Shown in pieces: positions 1 to 10,045 of a DNA stretch of 49,077 bases (the stretch's first letter is position 1; the number at the start of each line of letters is the position of its first letter). A program made the translations under genes and the position numbers. Source of the DNA: DASSBR01 sp035708085 (GTDB lineage: Bacteria; Pseudomonadota; Gammaproteobacteria; Natronospirales; DASSBR01); the NCBI GenBank assembly GCA_035708085.1, contig DASSTE010000058.1:1-49077 (forward strand). Reading direction: 5' to 3'. A model generated the notes under the pieces. It ran no database searches. It was not told the DNA's origin and saw nothing but the letters and a program-made list of their open reading frames with translations.

Positions 1-230
1 CCGAACGAAATGCAGGTCGGTCAGACCGGCAAGATCATTGCGCCCGAGCTTTACGTGGCTGTCGGCATCTCCGGCGCGATCCAGCACTGCACCGGCATCA
101 AGGACGCCGGCACGATCGTCGCGATCAACAAAGATCCGGACGCACCGATTTTCGAAATGGCTGATATCGGCCTGGTCGGAGACCTGTTCGAGGTGCTGCC
201 GGAACTGGAAAAGGCGTTGGACACGGGCAC

Positions 231-234
<4 letters not shown>
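1..234 (+). CDS. etfA: Electron transfer flavoprotein alpha subunit, C-terminal part
   Basis: The window opens inside this gene; about 77 C-terminal residues are present and the start lies outside. The visible part is the FAD-binding domain of ETF alpha: GQTGKIIAPELYVAVGISG, then SGAIQHCTGIKDAGTIVAIN and the NKDPDAPIFEMADIGLVGDL ending typical of the family. ETF accepts electrons from acyl-CoA dehydrogenases and passes them to ETF-quinone oxidoreductase, which fits the fadE gene nearby. The stop codon overlaps the start of the next gene (ATGA), so the two are probably co-transcribed, with etfB expected just upstream. Identification is firm; only the N-terminus is missing. Confidence 0.95.
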
Positions 235-2176
<1,942 letters not shown>

Positions 2177-2180
<4 letters not shown>

Positions 2181-3286
2181 TTGGCGAGCCGCTGCCCCTG
2201 AGTCCTGCCGAACGCTATCGGCAGGATCTTGAGAAGCCCGGCTTTGCTCGCGATCCGGCGCAAGCCCGCGTGGTCGAAGGGCTCGACCGGCTGTACCACG
2301 AACTGGTAGCCACGGCACCGGACAGCCCCTGGCAACGGCTGCTGGCACGCTTCCGAAAGGACGCGCAGCCGATTTGCGGCCTCTACATCTGGGGCCAAGT
2401 CGGCCGCGGCAAAACCTACCTGATGGACTGCTTTTATCAGTCGCTACCGTTCGAGGAAAAGAAGCGGCTCCACTTTCACCGCTTTATGCGCGCGGTGCAC
2501 GATGACCTGAATACTCTGCGCGATCAGGAAGATCCTTTGGCCGTCGTCGCGTCACGCTGGGCGGAAGCGGTGCGCGTGATCTGCTTCGACGAATTCGCCG
2601 TTACCGATATTACGGACGCGACCATACTGGGCCGGCTGCTTCGTCATCTGTTCAGTCATGGCGTTACTCTGGTCGCGACGTCCAATAGCGAACCGGACGA
2701 ACTATACAAAAACGGCCTGAAGCGGGAATTGTTCCTGCCGGCGATCGCACTGCTGAAAAAGCACACGCGCGTGATGCACTGCGACAACGGCGACGATTAC
2801 CGGCTGCGCCAGTTGACGCGTGCGCGGCTGTATTATGCGCCTTTAGGCACGGCAGCCGAGAAGGCGCTTACGGACGCCTTCGAAGCCATCGCCGGTACGG
2901 CTGGGGAAGCTGATCAGCCGTTGACGGTCGAGGGGCGCGAGATCTTTGCGCACCGCACCGGAGACGGCGTTGCGTGGTTCGGCTTTGACCGGATTTGCGG
3001 CGGACCCCGATCGGCGAACGATTACATTGAGATCGCGCGCCTGTATCACACGGTGATCGTGTCCGGCATTCCGCGGCTGGGACGAGGGCGGGAAGATGAG
3101 GCGCGCCGTTTCATCGCGCTGGTGGACGAGTTCTACGACCGCGGCGTCAAGCTGATCATCTCCGCCGCAGCACCAATCGAGGAACTCTACGAGGGCCAGC
3201 GGCTGCGGATGGAATTCACCCGCACCCGCAGCCGCCTTATCGAGATGCAGAGTAAAGAATATCTGGCGCGGCCGCACGCGCCGTAG
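2177..3286 (+). CDS. zapE: Cell division protein ZapE (AFG1-like P-loop ATPase)
   Basis: 369 residues of the AFG1/ZapE ATPase family; in E. coli ZapE associates with the Z-ring and is needed under stress. The Walker A motif GQVGRGKTYLMD lies near residue 74, after the family's N-terminal stretch, and Walker B VICFDEFAVTDI near residue 135. RLLRHLFSHGVTLVATSNSEPDELY is the conserved sensor region. The start is TTG, overlapping the aacS stop as TTGA, so translation is probably coupled to aacS. The last 50 bp overlap the 3' end of fadE on the other strand. No mitochondrial-type or membrane segment is seen; the protein should be cytoplasmic. Confidence 0.92.
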
Positions 3287-5726
3287 CGCCGTCGCCGAAG
3301 GCGTCGACGGAAATCACTTCCCGGCGCAGGCGCTCCGCCGCAAGCACGACCTGCATGTCGGCTTCCGTCAGCAAACCGGCCGTGACGCATTCGGCCAGCC
3401 GCGGCTCGAGTTCGTCATTTGCGACGGCGTCGAGGCGAACCTGACTGCCGAGCTTGCGTACCAGCGGTTCGGCTTCCGTCGCCTGCCGCAGGGCGTCGTC
3501 GATCGTCTTCAGCCGCTCGCCTTGTGCCTGCGGCAGAAACATGCCCTCCGCGAGGCGGTCGCGGCTGTCGGTCGGCTGCATGATCAGCGACGCGATGTTC
3601 CGATCAAGCTGGTCGGCCGGCCGCTTGGACCGTCGCCCGAGCGGCAGCGCAAGCATGCGAATCAGCCATGCAATCGGACGATTGGCCAGATTCGCCGTCA
3701 CCGCGTAGAGACTCTCCTGAATTGTGTACAGGCAATCCGCGCATGCCCACTCCACCAGCACCCGATCTTCCGGCAATGCACCCGCCTGTTCGTAATGCTT
3801 GAGCATCACGGTGCCGAGGTAGAGTTGGCTGATGGCATCCGCCATGCGGCCCGAAATGCGCTCGCGGCGTTTAAGCTCACCGCGCAGGCTCAGCAACAGC
3901 AGATCGGTGGTAATGGCGAAAGCGGCACTCATTCGCTCGAAGTCCCGCCAGTACGAAGCGAGCGCCGGATCGGTGCCTTCCGGTGCGCGCGCGAGCCGAC
4001 CGCCGCTCAGGCCCAGCAGCAACGCGCGGGCGCCGTTGCGGATGGCGTAGCCGATATGGCCAAGTAATGCGCCGTCGAACGCCTGCGCACCGGCTTCGGC
4101 ATCTTCGTCATTGGCGGCAGTCAGTTCATCGATCAGAAACGGATGACAGCGTAGCGCTCCCTGCCCGAACGTGATCAGGTTGCGTGTAAGGATGTTCGCC
4201 CCTTCGACGGTCACGCCCACAGTCGTGTAGGCATCGAGTTGGCTTAACAGGTTGTTCGGCCCGAGACAGACGCCGGCGCCGGCGTGAATGTCCAGCGCAT
4301 CCGTCACCACCTGGCGGGCGCGCTCGGTGAGGTTGTATTTCATGATTGCCGACACGACCGACGGCTTGTGGCCCTCGTCGAGCGCCGACAGCGTGACCTG
4401 CCGCGCTGCATCCATCAGGTACGTGTTGCCCGCGATTCGCGCCAGCTTTTCCTCGACACCTTCGAAGCGCCCGATCGGTACCTTGAATTGGCTACGCAGC
4501 TGCGCATAGGCGCCGGTGACGCGCGTCGAGACCTTGGCCGCTGCGGTACTCAGTGCGGGTAACGAAATGGCACGACCGTCGGTCAGCGACTCCATCAGCA
4601 TGCGCCAACCCTTGCCGGCGTATTGTGTGCCGCCGATGACCTGCTCCATCGGCACGAACACGTCGCGGCCGTGCAGCGGGCCGTTCTGGAAGGCCATGCC
4701 GTAAGGCCGGTGACGCTCGCCCTGCGTGACGCCCGGCGCGTTCGCCGGCACCAGCGCGAGTGTAATACCCAGGTTTTCCCGCTCGCCGAGCAGGTGATTC
4801 GGGTCTTCAAGCTTGAAGGCCAGGCCGAGTACAGTCGCTATCGGTCCCAGCGTGATGTAGCGCTTGTCGAAATCGAGCCGGATGCCGAGCACATTTTCGC
4901 GGCCCTCGTACTCTTGGCGGCAGACGACACCGCGATCGGAAATGCCGCTCGCGTCGCTGCCGGCGTTTTGGCCGGTAAGCGCGAAGCACGGCACTTCCTC
5001 ACCGCGCGCGAGTCGCGGCAGGTAATGATTCTTCTGCTCCTCGGTGCCGTACTTCAGCAGCAGTTTGCCCGGCCCGACCGAATTCGGAATCATCACCGTC
5101 AGCGCGGCGCTGATGCTGCGCGTCGCAATTTTCATTACGACGGAGGCGTGGCCGAAGTTGGAAAATTCCTTGCCGCCGTAGCCGCGCGGGATGATCATGC
5201 CGAAGAAGCCTTCGTCCTTGATGAATTGCCACACTTGCGGCGGCAGGTCGTTCAGTTCGTAATTGATCTTCCAGTCGTCGAGCATTTCGCAGAGGCGCTC
5301 GACTGGCCCATCGATGAACGCGCGTTCCTCGGCGGAAAGGCGCGGCGGCGGGAAGCCCAGTAGCGTCTGCCAGCGCGGCCGGCCACGAAACATCTCCGCC
5401 TCCCACCAGATGGTGCCGGCTTCCAGCGCATCGCGCTCGGTCGGCGAAATGTCCGGCATCGCGTTTCTGTAGAAAGCAAGCACCCGGTCGCTCAGCAGCC
5501 GGCGCCGGACAGCAGTCACGGTCGCAATCACGGCGGCCGTGGCCAGCACGACCCAGAGCACGATCAGCGCGATAACCCCGGCGCCGCCGACCCATGTCAT
5601 GGCGATTAGTACGACGGCCAGCACCGGAATCCAGGTGCGGCGGGCGGCGCCGGTGTAGGCGACGGCGAGGGCCGCGATGAGGCAGATGAAGGCCCAGAGG
5701 ATCGGGTTGGCGTAAATGGGAGTCAC
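3237..5726 (-). CDS. fadE: Membrane-associated acyl-CoA dehydrogenase FadE
   Basis: 829 residues, close to E. coli FadE (814). It catalyses the first step of beta-oxidation, FAD-dependent acyl-CoA to enoyl-CoA. Three hydrophobic segments lie in residues 8-75, followed by the acyl-CoA dehydrogenase fold (CFALTGQNAGSDASG, GITLALVPANAPGV, DALDIHAGAGVCLGPNNLL) and the long FadE-specific C-terminal domain. The open frame runs further upstream, but I chose the GTG at 5726 because homology starts there (TPIYANPILWAF) and GAGAG precedes it. It follows maiA by 16 bp as the last gene of the tyrosine operon, so its transcription is probably tied to aromatic amino-acid catabolism. Its 3' end overlaps zapE by 50 bp tail to tail. 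Confidence 0.92.
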   Translation of the reverse strand: MTPIYANPILWAFICLIAALAVAYTGAARRTWIPVLAVVLIAMTWVGGAGVIALIVLWVVLATAAVIATVTAVRRRLLSDRVLAFYRNAMPDISPTERDALEAGTIWWEAEMFRGRPRWQTLLGFPPPRLSAEERAFIDGPVERLCEMLDDWKINYELNDLPPQVWQFIKDEGFFGMIIPRGYGGKEFSNFGHASVVMKIATRSISAALTVMIPNSVGPGKLLLKYGTEEQKNHYLPRLARGEEVPCFALTGQNAGSDASGISDRGVVCRQEYEGRENVLGIRLDFDKRYITLGPIATVLGLAFKLEDPNHLLGERENLGITLALVPANAPGVTQGERHRPYGMAFQNGPLHGRDVFVPMEQVIGGTQYAGKGWRMLMESLTDGRAISLPALSTAAAKVSTRVTGAYAQLRSQFKVPIGRFEGVEEKLARIAGNTYLMDAARQVTLSALDEGHKPSVVSAIMKYNLTERARQVVTDALDIHAGAGVCLGPNNLLSQLDAYTTVGVTVEGANILTRNLITFGQGALRCHPFLIDELTAANDEDAEAGAQAFDGALLGHIGYAIRNGARALLLGLSGGRLARAPEGTDPALASYWRDFERMSAAFAITTDLLLLSLRGELKRRERISGRMADAISQLYLGTVMLKHYEQAGALPEDRVLVEWACADCLYTIQESLYAVTANLANRPIAWLIRMLALPLGRRSKRPADQLDRNIASLIMQPTDSRDRLAEGMFLPQAQGERLKTIDDALRQATEAEPLVRKLGSQVRLDAVANDELEPRLAECVTAGLLTEADMQVVLAAERLRREVISVDAFGDGATARAAAPDILYSASR

Positions 5727-5742
5727 GGGCGGCTCTCGGCTA

Positions 5743-6384
5743 TTATGCGTCGGGCTGGTTTTCCGGCGCGGCTTTGGCAAACTCTTCCAGTTCCAGGCAT
5801 GCCCGCTCGATGCGCGTGATCGTCGGATACGGCACGAGGTCGCATTCGAAGCGCCGGGCATTGAAGACCTGCGGCACCAGGCAGATATCGGCGAGTCCCG
5901 GCGTTTCGCCGTGGCAATAACGGCCGGTCGCCGGGCTGGAGGCCAGCATGGACTCCAGCGCGTTGAAGCCTTCCTTGATCCAGTGCCGATACCATTGATC
6001 GCGTGCCGATTTGTCCACATCCAATTCGCGCTCCAGGTACTGCAGCACACGCAAGTTGTTCAGCGGGTGGATGTCGCAGACGACCGTCTGGGCCAGCGCC
6101 CGCACCCGCGCGCGACCGGCAGGGTCTTTCGGCAGTAACGGCGACTGCGGGTATTTTTCTTCCAGATATTCGATGATTGCCAGCGACTGCGTAATCGGGG
6201 CGCCACCGTTGACAAGCGTCGGCACCAGTCCCTGCGGATTCAACTGCCGGTAGCCGGTGCCGTGCTGCTCGCCGCCGTCGCGAACCAGATGAACGAACCG
6301 CTGTTCCGCTTCCAGCTCTTTCAGGTTCAGCGCGATACGCACCCGGTAGGCCGCGGTGCTGCGAAAATACGTATAAAGCTGCAT
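5743..6384 (-). CDS. maiA: Maleylacetoacetate isomerase (zeta-class GST)
   Basis: 213 residues. A glutathione S-transferase of the zeta class that isomerises maleylacetoacetate to fumarylacetoacetate using glutathione. The active-site motif is near the N-terminus (YFRSTAAYRVRIALN, with the family's SSxxx[WY]R pattern as STAAYR). QGLVPTLV and the ITQSLAIIEYLEE glutathione-contact segment follow. CDIHPLNNLRVLQYL and GETPGLADICLVPQVFNARRF are diagnostic of the C-terminal domain. It lies 12 bp after fahA and 16 bp before fadE in one operon. Cytoplasmic; no anomalies. Confidence 0.94.
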   Translation of the reverse strand: MQLYTYFRSTAAYRVRIALNLKELEAEQRFVHLVRDGGEQHGTGYRQLNPQGLVPTLVNGGAPITQSLAIIEYLEEKYPQSPLLPKDPAGRARVRALAQTVVCDIHPLNNLRVLQYLERELDVDKSARDQWYRHWIKEGFNALESMLASSPATGRYCHGETPGLADICLVPQVFNARRFECDLVPYPTITRIERACLELEEFAKAAPENQPDA

Positions 6385-6396
6385 GGCGTATTTCGG

Positions 6397-7380
6397 CTAT
6401 TTATACGGCTCGATCGTCTGGTCGATCGCGCCGAAGATCGAGCGGCCGTCGCCGTAGTTCATTTCGATGCGCACTCGATCGCCGTACTGCATGAACTGCG
6501 TCGTCGCTTCGCCCGAATCGATGATCTCGAGCATGCGCCGCTCGGCGAGACACGACGAGCCGCGCGAAATATCGTGATTGGCGATCGTGCCGGAACCGAG
6601 CAGGGTGCCGGCTGACAATGGCCGCGTCTTTGCCGCGTGCGCCAGCAATTGCGGGAAGCTGAACTGCATGTCGTCACCCGCGTTCGGTTCGCCGAACAGC
6701 TTGCCGTTAAGATGCGTAATCAGCGGCAGGTGCAACTTGCCGCCGCGCCAGGCGTCGCCCAGTTCGTCCGGCGTCACCGCGGCCGGTGACAGCGCGGAGC
6801 GCGGCTTGCTTTGCAGGAAGCCGAAGTTCTTTTTGAGTTCCGCCGGAATCAGGTTGCGTAGCGAGACGTCGTTGATCAGCACCAGCAGGCGGATGTACTC
6901 ACCAGTTTCGTCGGCGGTGGCGCCCTGCGGGATGTCGCCGGTGATCACGCCGATTTCGGATTCGAAGTCGATGCCGTAGTCGGTGCTGGCCACGCGCACC
7001 GGCTCGGTCGGCGCGAGAAAGCCGTCGCTGACCGCCTGGTACATTAGCGGGTCTTCCTTGAAACTCGGCGGCATTTCCGCACCACGCGCCTTGCGCACAT
7101 GCTCGACGTGCGCGAGGTACGCACTACCGTCGAGGAACTGGTAGGCACGCGGCAACGGCGAGGCCAGCATTTCGGCGTGCAGCGGACGCGCCCCACGCGC
7201 CCTGCCCTGATTCAGGTCGTCATAAACAGCACGCAACAAGCCTTCGGTCTCGTCCCACCGCTCCACAGCGTCCTGCAACGTCGAAGCGATTTCCGGCACG
7301 GCAGCGTAGTGCTGCAATTCCCGGTCGACAACGACCAGCGTGCCATCGCGGCCGCCTTCCTTGAGGGTGGCGAGTTTCAT
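6397..7380 (-). CDS. fahA: Fumarylacetoacetate hydrolase
   Basis: 327 residues of the FAH family, the last step of tyrosine degradation, yielding fumarate and acetoacetate. It matches the shorter bacterial FAH type. Metal ligands are visible in YGIDFESEIGVITGDIP (near residues 135-150) and LLVLINDVSLRNLI, and the lysine/serine-rich FLQSKPRSALSPAAVTPDEL segment follows. LLGSGTIANHDISRGSSCLAE is the conserved C-terminal signature. Start ATG at 7380 with AGGAG upstream. A 95-bp gap to hmgA is largely a heptad-repeat hairpin, which could change the level of the distal genes. Confidence 0.93.
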   Translation of the reverse strand: MKLATLKEGGRDGTLVVVDRELQHYAAVPEIASTLQDAVERWDETEGLLRAVYDDLNQGRARGARPLHAEMLASPLPRAYQFLDGSAYLAHVEHVRKARGAEMPPSFKEDPLMYQAVSDGFLAPTEPVRVASTDYGIDFESEIGVITGDIPQGATADETGEYIRLLVLINDVSLRNLIPAELKKNFGFLQSKPRSALSPAAVTPDELGDAWRGGKLHLPLITHLNGKLFGEPNAGDDMQFSFPQLLAHAAKTRPLSAGTLLGSGTIANHDISRGSSCLAERRMLEIIDSGEATTQFMQYGDRVRIEMNYGDGRSIFGAIDQTIEPYK

Positions 7381-7403
7381 AAATCGGTTCTCCTATGACG
7401 GTA

Positions 7404-7480
7404 AGGTTAATGGTCAAGGATAAAAGCGAAGAAAGCTCTGCTCATTCACCCCTTTTACCTTTCACCTTTAACCTTTTACC
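7404..7480. repeat. Heptad-repeat inverted array, copy A
   Basis: The left arm reads AGGTTAA, TGGTCAA, GGATAAA (7404-7424). The right arm has four 7-bp units CCTTTTA, CCTTTCA, CCTTTAA, CCTTTTA plus CC (7451-7480). The arms are roughly complementary and enclose a 26-bp centre, so the element can fold as an imperfect hairpin. The hmgA stop codon (7476-7478, TAA on the minus strand) lies inside the last unit. It occupies the hmgA-fahA gap. Same family as copies B, C and D. Confidence 0.8.
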
Positions 7481-8813
7481 TGTTTCCGTTGAAGTGTTTT
7501 TTGAGGCCTTGCCAGCACTGCTGGTAGTCGGCCTGCAGTTCCGGCGCTTCGAGCGCCTGGCGGGTGGGACGGATGACGGCGCGTGCTTCGAACATGAATG
7601 CCATCGTATCAGTCACGTGCTGCGGCTTCGAGGTGTCGATCGAGATCGCTTTTTCGTAACTGCCGGCGTCGGGGCCGTGGCCGCTCATCGAGTTGTGCAG
7701 GCTCATGCCGCCGGGAACGAAGCCGCCGGCCTTGGCGTCGTATTCACCGTGAAGCAGGCCCATGAACTCGGACATGATGTTGCGGTGGAACCACGGCGGG
7801 CGGAATGTATTCTCCGCCACCAGCCAGCGCGGCGGAAAGATCACGAAGTCCATGTTGGCGGTGCCGGGGGTGTCGCTTTGCGAGGTCAGCACCGTGAAGA
7901 TCGACGGGTCCGGATGATCGTAGCTGATCGAACCGATGGTGTTGAAGCGCGTGAGATCGTATTTGTAGGGCGCATAATTGCCGTGCCAGCCGACGACATC
8001 CAGCGGCGAATGGTCGAGTTCCGCAGACCACAGCCGGCCCTGGAATTTGCCGACCAATTCGGCAGCGCCCTCGACGTCCTCGTAAGCCGCGACGGGATAA
8101 AGAAAATCGCGCGCATTGGCGAGCGAATTGGAGCCGATCGGCCCGAGTTCCGGCAGGCGCAGCAGCGCACCGAAGTTCTCGGCGACGTAGCCGCGTGCAG
8201 CATCGTCGAGCAGTTCGACCCGGAAACGCACGCCGCGCGGGATCACGGCGATCTCCAGTGGCGCCACCCGCAGCACACCCAGTTCGGTCGCAATGTGCAG
8301 CCGGCCCTGTTGCGGCACGATCAGCAGCTCGCCGTCGGCGTCATAGAAATACCGGTCGCGCATCGAGCGGTTGGCGGTATAGACGTGCGCGGCGAACCCG
8401 AATTGCGTTGCGGGAGAGCCGTTGCCGGCGATGGTAATCAGGCCGTCAATGAAATCCGTCGGTTGATCCGGCATCGCCAGCGGATCCCAGCGCAGCTGGT
8501 TCGGCGACGGCGGTGTTTCGTCAAATCGATTATGAAAGCGCCCCTCGGCCAATGCCGAAAACGAGCTGTGCATCGCCGCCGGAAGGATCCGGTACAGCCA
8601 GCTGCGCCGGTTCGCATACCGCGGCGCAGTGAAGGCGGTGCCGGAGAGCTGCTCGGCGTAGAGGCCGTACGGAACGTTCTGCGGCGAGTTCTGCCCCGCC
8701 GGCAATACGCCCGGCAACGCCTCGGTCGCAAACTCGTTGCCGAAGCCGGACTGATATTGGGGTTCCGACTCCGTTTCCGCCTGCGGTTTCAGTTTGCTCA
8801 CATTCTGATCCAT
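7476..8813 (-). CDS. hmgA: Homogentisate 1,2-dioxygenase
   Basis: 445 residues, the usual length. An Fe(II) enzyme that opens the ring of homogentisate to maleylacetoacetate. The N-terminus has QSGFGNEFATEALPGVLP. The iron-ligand region is present as PPWFHRNIMSEFMGLLHGEYDAK, with GGMSLHNSMSGHGPDAGSYE after it. ATG at 8813 with AAGAAGG upstream. A strong hairpin lies in the 53-bp gap from hppD, and a heptad-repeat element follows and supplies the stop codon. Second gene of the hppD operon. Cytoplasmic. Confidence 0.96.
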   Translation of the reverse strand: MDQNVSKLKPQAETESEPQYQSGFGNEFATEALPGVLPAGQNSPQNVPYGLYAEQLSGTAFTAPRYANRRSWLYRILPAAMHSSFSALAEGRFHNRFDETPPSPNQLRWDPLAMPDQPTDFIDGLITIAGNGSPATQFGFAAHVYTANRSMRDRYFYDADGELLIVPQQGRLHIATELGVLRVAPLEIAVIPRGVRFRVELLDDAARGYVAENFGALLRLPELGPIGSNSLANARDFLYPVAAYEDVEGAAELVGKFQGRLWSAELDHSPLDVVGWHGNYAPYKYDLTRFNTIGSISYDHPDPSIFTVLTSQSDTPGTANMDFVIFPPRWLVAENTFRPPWFHRNIMSEFMGLLHGEYDAKAGGFVPGGMSLHNSMSGHGPDAGSYEKAISIDTSKPQHVTDTMAFMFEARAVIRPTRQALEAPELQADYQQCWQGLKKHFNGNR

Positions 8814-8822
8814 ACGCCTTCT

Positions 8823-8853
8823 TACTCCCCTCTCCGGACGGAGAGGGGAAGTA
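8823..8853. repeat. Strong intergenic hairpin between hppD and hmgA
   Basis: CCCCTCTCC (8827-8835), loop GGAC, GGAGAGGGG (8840-8848): a perfect 9-bp stem, extended by T-A and, past one bulged A, by three further pairs. There is no T-run, so it is not a typical intrinsic terminator. It lies inside the operon and resembles the CCCCTCTCC-type palindromes common between genes of many proteobacteria. A role in mRNA processing or stability is possible but not shown. Confidence 0.75.
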
Positions 8854-8866
8854 GAGGGTCGGCTCT

Positions 8867-9922
8867 TTAAAGAACGCCGCGCTTTTCCTGATCCCGCTCG
8901 ATGGCTTCAAACAGAGCGCGGAAGTTGCCTTCGCCGAAGCCTTCATTGCCCTTGCGCTGAATGATTTCGAAGAAGATCGGGCCGATGCAGTTTTCGGTGA
9001 AAATCTGCAGCAGCAACTGCTGATGCGTTTCTTCGTCGGCATCTATCAGGATGCGGTTCCTGCGCATCCGCTCCAGGTCTTCCCGGTGCCCCGGCACGCG
9101 CTCGTCGATCATGTCGTAATACGTCTGGGGCGTGTCCAGGAAGCCGACGCCCCGCTCGCGCATCGCTTCCACCGTTTCGTACACGTTGTCGGTGTACAGC
9201 GCGATGTGCTGGATGCCTTCGCCGTTGTATTCCTTCAGGAATTCGGCGATCTGGGACTTGTCGTCAGCCGACTCGTTGAGCGGAATGCGCACCTTACCGT
9301 CCGGGCTGGTCATCGCCTGCGAGAACAGGCCGGTCTTGCTGCCCTTGATGTCGAAATAGCGAATTTCGCGAAAGTTGAACAGGCGCTCATAGTAGCTCGA
9401 CCAGGTCCGCATTTCGCCGCGCTCAACATTGTGCGTCAGGTGATCGATGAACTTGAGACCCACGCCCTTCGGGTTCTGGTCGACGCCGTCAATCGGCTCG
9501 AACTCGGCCGCGTACGTGTCCTGATCGCCGTAGCGGTCGACCATGTAGAGAATGCTGCCGCCGATACCTTCGATCTTGGGCACATCCATCGCGACCGTAT
9601 CCGGCTTGTGGGTGATCGCATCGGCACCCTTCTCCAACGCGCGATCATAAGCCTTGGCGGCATCCTTGACGCGAATCGCGAAACCACACGCGGACGGGCC
9701 GTGCTTGGCGGCGAAATCGGCGGCGAAGCTATCGGACTCGCCATTAACGAGAAAATTGACACCATTCTGGCGGTAAAGCGTCACGGCCTTGTTTTTATGG
9801 CGCGCGACCGCTTCGAAGCCCATGCGGGTGAACAGGTCGTGCAGCAGGGTAACGTCGGGCGCGGTGAATTCGATGAATTCAAAGCCGTCGGTCCCCATCG
9901 GGTTATCGAACATTTCTGCCAT
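8867..9922 (-). CDS. hppD: 4-hydroxyphenylpyruvate dioxygenase
   Basis: 351 residues, two VOC (glyoxalase-like) domains. It converts 4-hydroxyphenylpyruvate to homogentisate with O2 and Fe(II). The iron-binding residues are in IDHLTHNVERGEM (His), GIQHIALYTDNVYE (His) and FFEIIQRKGNEGFGEGNF (Glu). I chose ATG at 9922 (MAEMFDNPMGTDGFEFIEF), which has AGGTG 6 bp upstream, over a TTG four codons earlier. It is the first gene of the hppD-hmgA-fahA-maiA-fadE operon, with a TATAAT box in front. Confidence 0.96.
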   Translation of the reverse strand: MAEMFDNPMGTDGFEFIEFTAPDVTLLHDLFTRMGFEAVARHKNKAVTLYRQNGVNFLVNGESDSFAADFAAKHGPSACGFAIRVKDAAKAYDRALEKGADAITHKPDTVAMDVPKIEGIGGSILYMVDRYGDQDTYAAEFEPIDGVDQNPKGVGLKFIDHLTHNVERGEMRTWSSYYERLFNFREIRYFDIKGSKTGLFSQAMTSPDGKVRIPLNESADDKSQIAEFLKEYNGEGIQHIALYTDNVYETVEAMRERGVGFLDTPQTYYDMIDERVPGHREDLERMRRNRILIDADEETHQQLLLQIFTENCIGPIFFEIIQRKGNEGFGEGNFRALFEAIERDQEKRGVL

Positions 9923-9994
9923 GACACACCTCAATGATCTTGTGTCGGAGCCGGGCGACAGGTACCCGTCCCGAAATATGAATTCCGTCAGGCC

Positions 9995-10000
9995 ATTATA
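9995..10000 (-). promoter_or_regulatory. Candidate -10 box for the hppD operon
   Basis: The minus strand reads TATAAT, a perfect -10 hexamer, 72 bp before the hppD ATG in the 123-bp gap after tryptophan dioxygenase. The -35 region at about 17 bp spacing (CGGCCT) does not match, so an activator may be needed. Confidence 0.45.
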
Positions 10001-10015
10001 AGCAATTTTGGACGC

Positions 10016-10032
10016 CGAGGCCGAATGCCTCG
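10016..10032. repeat. Short hairpin after the tryptophan dioxygenase gene
   Basis: CGAGGC-CGAAT-GCCTCG, a perfect 6-bp stem with a 5-bp loop, 13 bp past the stop of the dioxygenase gene. There is no T-run on either side, so it is at best a weak terminator. Confidence 0.4.
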
Positions 10033-10045
10033 ACGAATCAGGAAC

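Noticed and set aside
5727..6050. Extra 108 residues before fadE
   Set aside because: The stretch overlaps maiA in another frame and has shadow composition; homology begins at GTG 5726.
7395..8870. 491-residue open frame on the plus strand
   Set aside because: Antisense to hmgA; composition is Arg/His/Val-rich with no domain, and it begins in heptad repeat A.
9923..9934. TTG at 9934 as hppD start
   Set aside because: ATG 9922 has AGGTG upstream and gives the usual N-terminus.
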